NCBI GenBank assembly: GCA_025054715.1
Contig: JANWYH010000006.1
Coordinates: 1-64,000, forward strand
Origin: Pyrinomonadaceae bacterium
Lineage (GTDB): Bacteria; Acidobacteriota; Blastocatellia; Pyrinomonadales; Pyrinomonadaceae
Direction of reading: 5' to 3'
Length of the DNA stretch: 64,000 nt
Each line of letters starts with the position of its first letter. Positions within the stretch are counted from its first letter, which is position 1. The notes under the pieces are model-generated. The model worked only from the letters and a program-made list of their open reading frames with translations. It searched no databases and was not told the DNA's origin. This document shows positions 52,906-61,954 of this stretch, one piece after another. A program made the translations under genes and the position numbers.

Positions 52906-52934
52906 TTGGAACAATCTCTCTTTGCTAATATAGA
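52906..52934 (+). promoter_or_regulatory. Candidate promoter of the B12-binding protein gene
   Basis: TTGGAA (52906-52911), 17-bp spacer, TATAGA (52929-52934), with TAATAT at 52926-52931 as an overlapping alternative. Transcription would begin close to the ATG at 52938. Confidence 0.45.
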
Positions 52935-52937
52935 ATT

Positions 52938-53351
52938 ATGAGCGAAAGAAAAATCCGCGTCTTAATTGCAAAACCGGGCCTAGATGGACACGACAGAGGT
53001 GCAAAAGTTATAGCTAGAGCATTGCGAGATGCCGGAATGGAAGTAATTTACACAGGCTTAAGACAAACCCCTGAAATGATAGCTGCCGCGGCCTTACAAG
53101 AAGACGTTGACGCTGTGGGCATCTCCATACTTTCTGGCGCTCATAATACACTTTGTCCTAGAATTGTCGATTTGATCCGCAAAAACGGAATGCACGACTG
53201 CCTGATTTTCGTAGGTGGCATAATACCACAAGAAGATATTCCTTTTCTTAAATCCAAAGGTGTTGACGAAGTTTTTTTGCCTGGCACTTCAACAGAAGAA
53301 GTCATTAGAATTCTGCGCGAAAGAGTAAATAAAAAAATTCAACAAAAATAG
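52938..53351 (+). CDS. Stand-alone cobalamin-binding protein (methylmalonyl-CoA mutase C-terminal type)
   Basis: 137 aa. [20 protein letters not shown] has the DxHxxG motif (DGHDRG) whose His coordinates cobalt; [14 protein letters not shown] has the SxL motif and [12 protein letters not shown] the GG motif. This is the small B12-binding subunit of two-subunit acyl-CoA mutases (the other subunit carries the TIM barrel). No mutase large-subunit gene is adjacent, so the partner is elsewhere or absent. The ATG lies six bases or fewer behind a -10-like box. Confidence 0.93.
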   Translation: MSERKIRVLIAKPGLDGHDRGAKVIARALRDAGMEVIYTGLRQTPEMIAAAALQEDVDAVGISILSGAHNTLCPRIVDLIRKNGMHDCLIFVGGIIPQEDIPFLKSKGVDEVFLPGTSTEEVIRILRERVNKKIQQK

Positions 53352-53401
53352 TTTATAAGAACTTAAGATTTTCTGTTTGGCAGCGTGAACGTCCGATCTG
53401 A

Positions 53402-53423
53402 TAAAATCTAGTTAGATGAGGAG
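53402..53423 (+). promoter_or_regulatory. -10 box and Shine-Dalgarno before ispH
   Basis: TAAAAT (53402-53407) followed by GAGGAG (53418-53423), eight bases before the ATG at 53432. An upstream TTGGCA (53377-53382) is a possible -35 with a 19-bp spacer. Here, unlike the very-short-leader cases, a proper ribosome site is present. Confidence 0.5.
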
Positions 53424-53431
53424 AAACTTGT

Positions 53432-54286
53432 ATGGAGATAATATTGGCTGAAGAATATGGTTTTTGCTTTGGAGTTGAAAGAGCTATAAACATGGTGGAA
53501 AAAGCCCTTGAAGAAGGCAATACAGTAAGAACTCTCGGACCCTTAATCCACAATCAAGAAGAAATAAAAAGGCTTGAAGATAAAGGCGTTAGGACTATCG
53601 GCTCGCCTTTCGATATTAAGGATGGAGAAACAGCTGTTATTCGCGCGCATGGAGTCCCTCCTGACGTCGAAGCTCAGCTTAAAGAAAGAGCATCAAAGGT
53701 AGTTGATGCTACCTGTCCCTTTGTAACACGTGTGCAACGACTTGCAGCAAGAGCTGCAGCACAAGATCGCCACGTAGTGGTAGTCGGAAATCCTGAACAC
53801 CCAGAAATGATCGGTGTCAAAGGTTATGCGCCTAACCATGCCTTCATTGTAAGAGATGTCTCAGAAATTGAAAATCTTCCGAAACTTAAAAAACCTCTAG
53901 TAGTCTCACAAACCACTATAAAATCTCAAACATTTTACGAAGTAGCAGAAGCGGTTAAAACAAAAACAGATGATGAAGTAGAGGTTGTAAATACCATTTG
54001 CTCAGCGACAAGAGATCGGCAGGATGCGGCAAGAGAGCTGGCAGAAAAGGTAGAAGTGGTTTATGTAATCGGTGCCCGACACTCTTCTAACAGTCAAAAA
54101 CTGCTTGTAGTTTCTAAAGAAAAATGCGAAAAGAGCTTCCTGATTGAAAAGGAGGATGAAATAAACCCGGAAGACTTAAAAGGCGTTAAAAAAGTTGGCG
54201 TAACTGCTAGCGCATCTACTCCTAACTGGCTTATTGAGAAAGTAATAAGAAGACTTGAAGAAATCGGTAAAACCTTAGAAGACTAA
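53432..54286 (+). CDS. ispH: 4-hydroxy-3-methylbut-2-enyl diphosphate reductase
   Basis: 284 aa. Last enzyme of the MEP isoprenoid pathway, converting HMBPP to IPP and DMAPP with a [4Fe-4S] cluster bound by three cysteines. These are C12 (EYGFCFGVERAI), the Cys of VDATCPFVTRVQ and the Cys of VNTICSATRDRQ. IRAHGVPPDVEAQL, VVGNPEHPEMIGVKGYA and GVTASASTPNWLIEKVI are conserved. Cytosolic and full length. Confidence 0.97.
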   Translation: MEIILAEEYGFCFGVERAINMVEKALEEGNTVRTLGPLIHNQEEIKRLEDKGVRTIGSPFDIKDGETAVIRAHGVPPDVEAQLKERASKVVDATCPFVTRVQRLAARAAAQDRHVVVVGNPEHPEMIGVKGYAPNHAFIVRDVSEIENLPKLKKPLVVSQTTIKSQTFYEVAEAVKTKTDDEVEVVNTICSATRDRQDAARELAEKVEVVYVIGARHSSNSQKLLVVSKEKCEKSFLIEKEDEINPEDLKGVKKVGVTASASTPNWLIEKVIRRLEEIGKTLED

Positions 54287-54371
54287 TCTCCAAGCCTTCT
54301 ACAAAATGCCATGCACGGTCAAGTAGTATAAACCACAAGAGTTTCTTTTTTAGAAAAGCTTAAGTTTAAAA

Positions 54372-56669
54372 TCATCTTCCAACTGCCACGAAGTCTAAAT
54401 CCGTTAAATCTTCTTGTGCGATTAAAGTGTACTCGGAAGGCTTAAAAACATGCCGCTTTGAAAAGGCAGAAATAATGTAAGCTTCTCCTGCTGTAACCTG
54501 AAGAGAATAATATCCGAAAGTGTTAGTTCTAACTTTCAATGGCGAAGACAACCTACCACCGCTTACCGTAATTATAACGTTTCTTATACCATTGCCCTTT
54601 TCATCAACTACCCTACCCGATAAAACAACATCAGACGAACTAGGAGCTAAAAGTTTTATTTCAGCTATTTGGTATCTAGCATTCTTAGTGGCATTCGGAG
54701 AAGAAAACGGTAACACGTTATCAGGTATTACAGGATGAGTATTGCTGTTACCGTCAAAGCTAAAAATAGCAGTTCCATAAAGCACCCCTGAAAGAGCTGA
54801 AATTGTCATAGGATTGCAGCTTATGTAGTTATTCGAATTGTCAACAAAGTCATCAGTAATGAGTGAACCATACGGTGGATAAAACCACGTATTTAGGTTA
54901 TTAAGAACAAAACCAGGTGGTCCCCATGCTCCGTTGTTGTAGGTTTGAAGCTGATATGTGTTGTTACAAGTAGGCGAAAAGATAGCACCAGCAGTTATTG
55001 TAGTAATAGGATTATTAAGTGCATCGAGAATTTCTACGGCTCCGAACCATTGCTGAACAATTTTAGTCCAAGGATGTGTCCCTATTGAGTTTGTAATGTT
55101 TAGTTGCTGCGGCGATTGAACATCATCTGCCTCGTTATCAACTCCAAATATCCCAACAAGTCCGTTATCACTAATAGAATTGTTTCTAATAGAAGCTACG
55201 GAGTTAACATCGTCAGCATAATTAAGATAGCTTGTATTATTTCCGTAGTGTGCCTCAACACGGATACCACTTTGCCCGTTGAATGCTATGGTATTAGGTA
55301 AAGGAGTAGATGCATCATCCTCGCCTATGTAAGCAGAAGCACCAACCAATAAAATACCATTTATGCCGTTACCCCTTATCGTATTCTTGCCTATGATCAT
55401 ATTTGTTGAAAGAATTGCATGAATACCGTGGTATGTCCCTTCTTCAATTGTGTTATTTACAATCACAGTGTCGCTAGGTCCTGCTGGTATCGGACTCGAT
55501 GTTGAAACAGTAGGAAATCCAGAGTTGTTATAATCATTCGTAACCAAAACTACAGCATCGCTCTTCCTTATAGTTGAGATATGACTTCCTGCTACGCTAG
55601 TAAAGTTAGAACCGTCATGATCTATTACTCCATTCTTGTCAGTTCCTGTTCCGACAATTTGAACACCGTTATAACGATGACATTCGATTCGATTTGTTCT
55701 TACAACATTTCCTTTTGCTCCCTGCGAAATAACAACACCATTGTTTGGCGGCAGCGACTGAGACGCACAAAAGTCTGAGTATATATGATTGAAAGATATT
55801 TCATTTTGCTGAGTATTCTGATTTCTAACCAAAACATTTTCATAGCGATTATAAGCTATCCTATTACGTGTTATAACATTATTATTTGACTGACCCGAGG
55901 CTGTAGAAACTATAGCCACTCCTGAATTCTGATTGGGAAGTATCTGAACTGGAGTATCTGTTGTCGGTCCTGTAGAAGAATTATTAGTTCCTATGTAGTT
56001 ATACCAAACCGTAATAAAGCTTGAGTCTTCTATAACTACCCCTTCCTGCCCATTACTGTAGATTTGGTTCGGCGCCGGTACAAGCCCTACAAGACCTCCA
56101 ACCTCGCTACCTAAGGAATTTTGAAACTTAATTCCTGAAAATCCGTTATTTCTAATTATGCTGTTACGAATATTAGCATTTATGACGCTATCAAGATAAA
56201 TGCCACCACCTTGAGGATTATTCTCCACCACAAGATTCTCTAAAATAGAATCTTGAGTTGACTGAATGAATATCAAAGCTTGACCAAGAGCTGTGCTACC
56301 AAATACTCTGAGGTTTTGAATAGTTACATTATCCGCATAAACACAAAACGCAGATGCGCCATTAGTTTGAATGTTAATTTGAGATCCCCCATTGATTGTC
56401 AAATTGTTATTAGAAGCCAATATATCAATACAACCTAAATTTAAAGAGTCTAGCGCAATAGTTCCGCTTACGCTAAACACTATATTATCAGCCACTGGGC
56501 TGCTATCAGCTGCTGAGATCGCATCTCTAAGTGAACAGTTGGAAGAATCGCATACTCCGTCAAAAGAATCAACTAAGGTGTTGACCGTAAAAGTAGTAGC
56601 TTTCGCAGATAAAACATGGTAGAAAAATAGACAAACAACGAGAAGAGAAAAAAGTCTTTTCCCATCCAT
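54372..56669 (-). CDS. Exported parallel beta-helix protein with CSLREA-type N-terminus
   Basis: 765 aa. Signal peptide MDGKRLFSLLVVCLFFYHVL, then FTVNTLVDSFDGVCDSSNCS-LRDAISAADSSP, the CSLREA-type motif (here CSLRDA) common in large secreted bacterial proteins. The middle is a right-handed beta-helix with many N-x-I/V-x-x-N turns (IIRNNGFSGIKFQNSLGSEV, NNNVITRNRIAYNRYENVLV, NTIRGNGINGILLVGAS), similar to pectate lyase-type folds. The C-terminus is a carboxypeptidase-regulatory-like beta-sandwich (VVLSGRVVDEKGNGIRNVII). The ATG at 56669 with GGAGAG upstream is preferred over the TTG at 56681. Surface adhesin or glycan-binding role is inference. Confidence 0.75.
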   Translation of the reverse strand: MDGKRLFSLLVVCLFFYHVLSAKATTFTVNTLVDSFDGVCDSSNCSLRDAISAADSSPVADNIVFSVSGTIALDSLNLGCIDILASNNNLTINGGSQINIQTNGASAFCVYADNVTIQNLRVFGSTALGQALIFIQSTQDSILENLVVENNPQGGGIYLDSVINANIRNSIIRNNGFSGIKFQNSLGSEVGGLVGLVPAPNQIYSNGQEGVVIEDSSFITVWYNYIGTNNSSTGPTTDTPVQILPNQNSGVAIVSTASGQSNNNVITRNRIAYNRYENVLVRNQNTQQNEISFNHIYSDFCASQSLPPNNGVVISQGAKGNVVRTNRIECHRYNGVQIVGTGTDKNGVIDHDGSNFTSVAGSHISTIRKSDAVVLVTNDYNNSGFPTVSTSSPIPAGPSDTVIVNNTIEEGTYHGIHAILSTNMIIGKNTIRGNGINGILLVGASAYIGEDDASTPLPNTIAFNGQSGIRVEAHYGNNTSYLNYADDVNSVASIRNNSISDNGLVGIFGVDNEADDVQSPQQLNITNSIGTHPWTKIVQQWFGAVEILDALNNPITTITAGAIFSPTCNNTYQLQTYNNGAWGPPGFVLNNLNTWFYPPYGSLITDDFVDNSNNYISCNPMTISALSGVLYGTAIFSFDGNSNTHPVIPDNVLPFSSPNATKNARYQIAEIKLLAPSSSDVVLSGRVVDEKGNGIRNVIITVSGGRLSSPLKVRTNTFGYYSLQVTAGEAYIISAFSKRHVFKPSEYTLIAQEDLTDLDFVAVGR

Positions 56670-56703
56670 GTTTCTCTCCAACTCTACGCTCGAGTAATAA
56701 CAA

Positions 56704-56731
56704 AAAGGCTAGCTCTTAAAGGCTAGCCTTT
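56704..56731 (-). terminator. Intrinsic terminator of the pil operon
   Basis: Minus strand AAAGGCTAGC, loop CTTTAAGA, GCTAGCCTTT followed by TTG. A ten-pair stem with a T-run; the hairpin begins about eight bases after the pilC stop at 56739. Confidence 0.85.
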
Positions 56732-56738
56732 ATAAAAC

Positions 56739-57980
56739 TTACCTGCCCCCGCTTATACCGCTTGCCAATTTTCCTATGAGTGTAAATAACGGTAGATACA
56801 TCGCTATAACGATGCTGCCTATCGTTACACCCAAGAAAGCTATTAGCATTGGCTCGATCAAAGAAAGCAGGTCAGCAACCGCGGCATCTACTTCTTCTTC
56901 GTAGAAATCTGCAACCTTTGAAAGCATAGCATCCAAAGCACCTGTTTTTTCACCTACTTCGGTCATCTGAATAACCATGTGAGGAAATACGTTGCTGTCT
57001 TTCATAGGCTGGACAAAACTTTCGCCGCGTTCAACTCCTGCCCGAATCTTCATTATCGCATCTTCAATTATGGCGTTTCCTGCTGTTTTCGCTGTAATCT
57101 CAAGCGATTGCAACAGTGGAACGCCTGCGCTAACCAAGGTAGAAAGCACACGAGAAAATCTTGCTACTGCTATTTTCAATAATATCTCGCCTATTATCGG
57201 AATTTTTAACAATAACAAATCAATGTTCCATCTGCCTTTTGGAGTTTTATAATAGCTCCGCAAAGCAATTGCCGCAGAAATTGTAAATATTAAAATTGCC
57301 ACTCCGCCCCAACCAGCAACAAAAGAACTTATTGCCATAACAATTCTGGTTGGAAGTGGCAGGGTTTCACCCGGTCCTAAAAGCCCTAAGAATATCTGCT
57401 CAAACTGCGGAATAACAAAAACCATGATTATAGCTACGGCAATCACTGCTATTACGACGACCGCAGCCGGATAAACTGAAGCTGATATAAGACTTCTTTT
57501 CAGCTTAACAACCTTTTCAATCAAGTTGGCAAGACGCTGCAAGATCACATCCAACACACCAGCCGTTTCACCGGCCTTTACCATTGATGTGTAAAGCTCA
57601 TCAAATACCTTCGGATGTTTCTCCATTGCAACGTAAAGAGCTGAGCCTTCTTCAACGCTTTGACGAACTTGATTGATTACATCTTTAAAAAATGGATTTT
57701 TCTGTTGGGCAGCTAGCGTATCTAAACACTGAATCAAAGGAAGTCCTGCATCAATCATCACGGCAAATTGCCTTGTGAAAACAGCTAACTCTTTACCCTT
57801 GACCTTCTTTTTAGCTCCTAGTTTTGGAATGCTGAATTCACTCCCCTTTTCAGAAGCCTGAACAAGGGTAATTTGCTCACGCCGAAGAATAGCTCTCAGT
57901 TCGCTAGTATCGCGAGCCTCTCTTTCTCCTGTAACAACCTGATTTAGACGATTTCGACCTTTATAGACAAACGTAGGCAT
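56739..57980 (-). CDS. pilC: Type IV pilus inner-membrane platform protein
   Basis: 413 aa. N-terminal FVYKGRNRLNQVVTGEREAR opening typical of PilC, two T2SSF repeats (FTRQFAVMIDAGLPLIQCLD and FSRVLSTLVSAGVPLLQSLE) with TSMVKAGETAGVLDVILQRL and IQMTEVGEKTGALDAMLSKV, and three membrane helices (SVYPAAVVVIAVIAVAIIMV, GWGGVAILIFTISAAIALRS, IEPMLIAFLGVTIGSIVIAM). It anchors PilB and PilT. Last gene of the operon, 29 bases after pilT, followed by a terminator. The paralogue at 14653-15888 belongs to the other secretion operon. Confidence 0.95.
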   Translation of the reverse strand: MPTFVYKGRNRLNQVVTGEREARDTSELRAILRREQITLVQASEKGSEFSIPKLGAKKKVKGKELAVFTRQFAVMIDAGLPLIQCLDTLAAQQKNPFFKDVINQVRQSVEEGSALYVAMEKHPKVFDELYTSMVKAGETAGVLDVILQRLANLIEKVVKLKRSLISASVYPAAVVVIAVIAVAIIMVFVIPQFEQIFLGLLGPGETLPLPTRIVMAISSFVAGWGGVAILIFTISAAIALRSYYKTPKGRWNIDLLLLKIPIIGEILLKIAVARFSRVLSTLVSAGVPLLQSLEITAKTAGNAIIEDAIMKIRAGVERGESFVQPMKDSNVFPHMVIQMTEVGEKTGALDAMLSKVADFYEEEVDAAVADLLSLIEPMLIAFLGVTIGSIVIAMYLPLFTLIGKLASGISGGR

Positions 57981-58009
57981 CTTGACTTCTCCCGATTTGC
58001 GCTAAAATT

Positions 58010-59191
58010 TTAACGAATTGGTGGTCTTGTCCCTATGGGACGCCCTTGCATGTAAGGCGAAGGATGTTCTTGTGTTTTATAGGTGTTTATCCCTGCACCT
58101 CTTTCAATCAATTCTTTAAGCTCGTCTGGATTTGACGAACGTTGCATTGCTGTTTCTAAAGTGATGAGCCTTCTATGATAAAGTGAAGCAAGTGATTGAT
58201 TAAGCGTTTGCATTCCGTACTTATCTTGTCCCGTTTGCATCATCGAGTAAATCTGATGAATTTTATCTTCACGAATCAGATTTCTTATTGCCGGATTAGG
58301 AACAAGAATTTCTAAAGCTAGAACACGACCGTCACCAGAAGCCTTTGGTAGCAATGCTTGGCAAAGTATTCCTTCAAGAACCATCGAAAGTTGAACACGG
58401 ACTTGAGCTTGTTGCTCGGCTGGGAAAACGTCAATTATGCGGTTAATTGTTGAAGCTGCCGAATTGGTGTGAAGGGTTGCGAAAGTAAGATGTCCGGTCT
58501 CAGCTATTCTCAATGCTAGTTCAATCGTTTCGAGATCACGCATTTCACCCACTAAAACAACGTCAGGGTCTTCACGAAGTGCTGATCTTAAGGCGTTTGC
58601 GAAACTATGCGTGTCTGAACCAACCTCTCTTTGATTCACAAGGCAATTCTTATGGTGATGTAAGAACTCTATCGGGTCTTCAATTGTTAGAATATGTTCG
58701 TGACGATCTCGGTTTATTCGATCTATCATGGCGGCTAGAGTGGTTGATTTTCCCGAACCAGTAGGACCTGTAACCAAAATAAGACCTCGAGGCTTTTTAC
58801 AAAGATCTGCAACCACGGGTGGAAGACCTAAAGCCTCAAAGGATTTTATTTCATAAGGAATAGCCCTAAAAACAGCAGCAACAGCCCCTCTCTGATTGAA
58901 AATATTTGCACGAAAACGTGACATCCCTTTCAGACCAAATGAAAAATCAAGCTCGAGATTTTCTTCAAACTTGTGCTTTTGTGCATCAGTTAGAACGGAG
59001 TAAGCAAGCTGTTTCGTTTGAGCTGCTGTTAAAGGTGGATACCCTGGTATAGGCTGTAAAAAACCATGAATTCTGACTTGTGGCGGACTGTTAGTAGTAA
59101 TATGTAAGTCGGAGGCTCCCATTTCGAGCATTTTACGTAAAAGATCAGGAAGTGTTATCTGCACTTCAGACTGAACATTTTGTAGATTCAT
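58010..59191 (-). CDS. pilT: Twitching motility retraction ATPase
   Basis: 393 aa. MLEMGASDLHITTNSPPQVR (ASDLH box), Walker A GPTGSGKSTTLA, Asp box TIEDPIEFLH, Walker B LREDPDVVLVGEMRDLETIE, His box TGHLTFATLHTNSA and the PilT-specific retraction motif AIRNLIRED, here intact. It powers pilus retraction and twitching motility. The C-terminus is about 35 residues longer than short PilTs. It lies between the Lys-rich exported protein and pilC. Confidence 0.96.
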   Translation of the reverse strand: MNLQNVQSEVQITLPDLLRKMLEMGASDLHITTNSPPQVRIHGFLQPIPGYPPLTAAQTKQLAYSVLTDAQKHKFEENLELDFSFGLKGMSRFRANIFNQRGAVAAVFRAIPYEIKSFEALGLPPVVADLCKKPRGLILVTGPTGSGKSTTLAAMIDRINRDRHEHILTIEDPIEFLHHHKNCLVNQREVGSDTHSFANALRSALREDPDVVLVGEMRDLETIELALRIAETGHLTFATLHTNSAASTINRIIDVFPAEQQAQVRVQLSMVLEGILCQALLPKASGDGRVLALEILVPNPAIRNLIREDKIHQIYSMMQTGQDKYGMQTLNQSLASLYHRRLITLETAMQRSSNPDELKELIERGAGINTYKTQEHPSPYMQGRPIGTRPPIR

Positions 59192-59212
59192 AACTTTTTT
59201 ACCTATTTTTTG

Positions 59213-60004
59213 TTATCTCAATTCAGCTCTTTCGTTCGAGCGAAATCCCCTTCCAAAGGAAGCTAGAACTTTTTCCGTCTGCTCGGCTATTTTATCAGCT
59301 GTTTCAGACGAAGCATTGGTAGCCAAGCTATATATCTTCCCATCAACTTCAGTAAAGTAGAATAAACGTTGAAGAGTTTTCCCATCTGGACCCGGAGATT
59401 GAGCTACCACGACAAACACTCTTCTTCCGCCTACTTCCTTCTGATAATCGTTCACGACCCAACCTTGTTCACGCATCATTTTATCAATCACCACTCTTCT
59501 TAGAGCGCTTAAGGAAACACCGGAAAGACTTTTATTTTTCCCCCACATGTTTTCATTTTGCGGAGCGGCGGGTCCTATCAAAGAAATAGAAGCTAATCCT
59601 AAGAACTTTCCTCCCTCATCGTCAACAAAAAACTGAACTTCCTTGCTATTCGAGCCTGCAGGCCGCCAACCCCTCGGGATAGGATCTCCCGTCGGCAAGT
59701 AAGCAAAAGTCAGTTGCGCCTTTGTCTCAACTGGCTTGCCCGGTCTATATGAATTCTTCAATCTAGCCAGCCTTGCCTGCCTTGCCTTCAATGCCTTTTT
59801 TCGAGCTGCTAAAATCTGTTGTCTTTTTAGTTTCGCACGATACCATTTCCACCAGGCTTTCGAGTATTTCCTCAATTTCTTTTTCTTCTTTTTTTTCTTC
59901 TGATAAACTTTAGGACCTGCCTCTGAATAATCCGTAGAAAACTGAATCAGAGTTCCCATCGAAAGAATCAACGCCAAGCTTAAAGCGACTGACCTTAACA
60001 ACAT
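59213..60004 (-). CDS. Exported Lys-rich protein of the pil operon, function unknown
   Basis: 263 aa. Signal peptide MLLRSVALSLALILSMGTLI is followed by a strongly basic stretch (about residues 35-90) with an eight-Lys run and WWKWYRAKLKRQQILAARKK, ideal for binding acidic polymers. A folded domain follows (LTFAYLPTGDPIPRGW, KFLGLASISLIGPA, QRLFYFTEVDGKIYSLATNA) that loosely resembles PsbP-like or lipoprotein folds. It sits between pilB and pilT with spacings of 16 and 21 bases, so it probably serves the pilus. The run of A/T-rich codons for Lys is a slippage-prone site. Family not recognised. Confidence 0.7.
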   Translation of the reverse strand: MLLRSVALSLALILSMGTLIQFSTDYSEAGPKVYQKKKKKKKKLRKYSKAWWKWYRAKLKRQQILAARKKALKARQARLARLKNSYRPGKPVETKAQLTFAYLPTGDPIPRGWRPAGSNSKEVQFFVDDEGGKFLGLASISLIGPAAPQNENMWGKNKSLSGVSLSALRRVVIDKMMREQGWVVNDYQKEVGGRRVFVVVAQSPGPDGKTLQRLFYFTEVDGKIYSLATNASSETADKIAEQTEKVLASFGRGFRSNERAELR

Positions 60005-60020
60005 ATTCTACTCCTCCCAA

Positions 60021-61844
60021 TTACAAAACCGTTTCTTTTACAACTTCATCTACAGTCGTTATACCATCCCTTATCTTGCAAAGACCTGACTCTCGTAAAG
60101 TAATCATCCCCATCTCGATAGCTTTCCTTCTTAGTTCCATAGCAGTTGCGCCTATTGTTATAAGTTCTCTTATATCGTCAGTTATTTCCATAACTTCGTA
60201 AAGACCTATTCTTCCCTTATATCCCGTATTGTTACAAACATTACAACCACGTCCGCGATAAGTTTTTACTTTGTGTGCTTCTTCTTCTGAAAACCCTATT
60301 TGAACCAAAAAATCAGGCGGCGTATGAACTTCTTCCTTGCAATTTTGACAAATTCTTCTAACAAGCCTTTGAGCCTGAATCAAATTAACAGATGTTGCGA
60401 CTAGGTAAGGCTCTACACCCATATTAACAAGCCTTGAGACGGCTGAAGGAGCATCATTCGTGTGCAGCGTGGACAAGACTAAATGACCCGTAAGAGCAGC
60501 CTTTATTGCAATTTCTGCAGTCTCAAAATCACGAATTTCACCAACTAAGATTATGTTAGGGTCCTGTCGCAAAAAGGCACGAAGAGCAGCCGCAAAGTTT
60601 AATCCAATCTGATCCTTCATCTGAACCTGGTTTATCCCAGGAAGATTAAATTCAACCGGGTCTTCTGCCGTCATTATATTAATATCGGGCTTATTCAAGG
60701 CCATAAGGGCTGAATAAAGCGTATTTGTCTTACCTGACCCAGTCGGTCCCGTGACCAAAACCATTCCGTAAGGCTTTTCAATGTTTCTTTTAAAAACTTC
60801 CAAACTCTTCGGCTCAAATCCTAGTTTCGTCATGTCAAGCATCAGCTTTTCTTTATCCAAAAGCCTTAGAACCACTTTTTCTCCGAAGAGAGTCGGAACA
60901 GTAGAAACACGAAAATCCAATTCTTTTGAACGATTGTCAACTTTTATCCTTATCTTAATTCTTCCGTCTTGGGGGAGGCGTTTTTCGGATATGTCTAGCT
61001 TTGACATTATTTTTATTCGCGAGATTATTCCATCACGAAAACTGATAGGAGGCTTCATCACTTCATAAAGAACCCCGTCTACACGAAACCTTACCCTTAA
61101 CTCTTTCTCATAAGGCTCAATATGAATATCTGATGCACCTCTCCTCAAAGCATCTACCAAAAGAGCATTTACAAGTCTTACAACCGGAGCATCTTCGCTT
61201 TCCTTTGATAACCTCTTTACGTCTATTTCTTCGCTTTCTTCTATCTGTTGGATACTTTCTATCTGCTCTGACGAAGTGTCTAAATTGATAGTATCCAAGG
61301 AAAAATTCAACTCCTCTGTTTTTATTGTTGTTGCTATGATTCCATTTGTTGAACTACTTGGAACTTTTGTTGGAGAGAATTCTAACTCTTTAACTGTCTC
61401 AACAAGTTCGATAGACTTTGGAAGAGAGTAATACTTTGCTATAGCTTCTAAAATGGAATTTTCCGAAGCTATTACTGGCTCTATATTTAATCCTGTGTGA
61501 AATTTAGCATCATCTAGTGCAAAAACATTCGTCGGATCAGACATCGCTAACGTCAAAGTCGCACCTGTCCGAGCAACAGGCAGAATTGCATACTTTACCG
61601 CCATGTCTCTCGGAATCAGCTTTATAACATCCTCCTCAATCTCGTAAACCTCTAGATTTATTGAAGGAACTCCATACTGCCTCGATAAAATCTCAGTTAT
61701 AACCTCATCCGATACAAAACCTAACTTTACCAAACTAGATCCCAACCTTCCACCATTACGACGTTGATAATCCATGGCTTCAGCGAGCTGCTGTTGCGTA
61801 ATGAGGCCTTCCTTAACTAAAATCTCACCAAGCTTTAACGACAT
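60021..61844 (-). CDS. pilB: Type IV pilus extension ATPase
   Basis: 607 aa. An N-terminal MshEN-type region (LKLGEILVKEGLITQQQLAE, GFVSDEVITEILSRQYGVPS, ILPVARTGATLTLAMSDPTN), which in related ATPases binds c-di-GMP, then a Ser/Thr/Glu-rich linker and the ATPase core: Walker A GPTGSGKTNTLYS, TAEDPVEFNL, FLRQDPNIILVGEIRDFETA, TGHLVLSTLHTNDAPSA and the four-Cys unit CQNCKEEV...CNVCNNTGYKGR. First gene of the operon, preceded by AGGGAGAT. The N-domain links extension to c-di-GMP, in keeping with the PilZ genes in the window. Confidence 0.95.
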   Translation of the reverse strand: MSLKLGEILVKEGLITQQQLAEAMDYQRRNGGRLGSSLVKLGFVSDEVITEILSRQYGVPSINLEVYEIEEDVIKLIPRDMAVKYAILPVARTGATLTLAMSDPTNVFALDDAKFHTGLNIEPVIASENSILEAIAKYYSLPKSIELVETVKELEFSPTKVPSSSTNGIIATTIKTEELNFSLDTINLDTSSEQIESIQQIEESEEIDVKRLSKESEDAPVVRLVNALLVDALRRGASDIHIEPYEKELRVRFRVDGVLYEVMKPPISFRDGIISRIKIMSKLDISEKRLPQDGRIKIRIKVDNRSKELDFRVSTVPTLFGEKVVLRLLDKEKLMLDMTKLGFEPKSLEVFKRNIEKPYGMVLVTGPTGSGKTNTLYSALMALNKPDINIMTAEDPVEFNLPGINQVQMKDQIGLNFAAALRAFLRQDPNIILVGEIRDFETAEIAIKAALTGHLVLSTLHTNDAPSAVSRLVNMGVEPYLVATSVNLIQAQRLVRRICQNCKEEVHTPPDFLVQIGFSEEEAHKVKTYRGRGCNVCNNTGYKGRIGLYEVMEITDDIRELITIGATAMELRRKAIEMGMITLRESGLCKIRDGITTVDEVVKETVL

Positions 61845-61900
61845 CTCTTATCTCCCTAGAATAATCTTTTCAGGTTTGAGCGAGCCTTTGAAGAGACTTA

Positions 61901-61919
61901 AACGATGTCAAACATCGTT
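61901..61919. promoter_or_regulatory. Inverted repeat at the predicted pil operon start
   Basis: AACGATGT-CAA-ACATCGTT, a perfect 8-bp dyad with a 3-base centre. It covers the predicted transcription start (about 61913-61919) of the pilB promoter. It may be an operator for a regulator or fold as a hairpin at the 5' end of the message. Confidence 0.5.
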
Positions 61920-61954
61920 GTTATAAATATAAAATCAAAGAATGTCAAAGTCAA
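61920..61954 (-). promoter_or_regulatory. Overlapping double sigma-70-like promoter of the pil operon
   Basis: Minus strand: TTGACT (61954-61949), 17 bp, TATATT (61931-61926); and TTGACA (61948-61943), 17 bp, TATAAC (61925-61920), offset by exactly six bases. Both are good matches. The 5' leader to the ATG at 61844 is about 70 bases. Confidence 0.75.

Noticed and set aside
61845-61919. A c-di-GMP riboswitch in the pilB leader
   Set aside because: The ~70-base leader lacks the length and core motifs of GEMM-I or GEMM-II; only a simple dyad is present.
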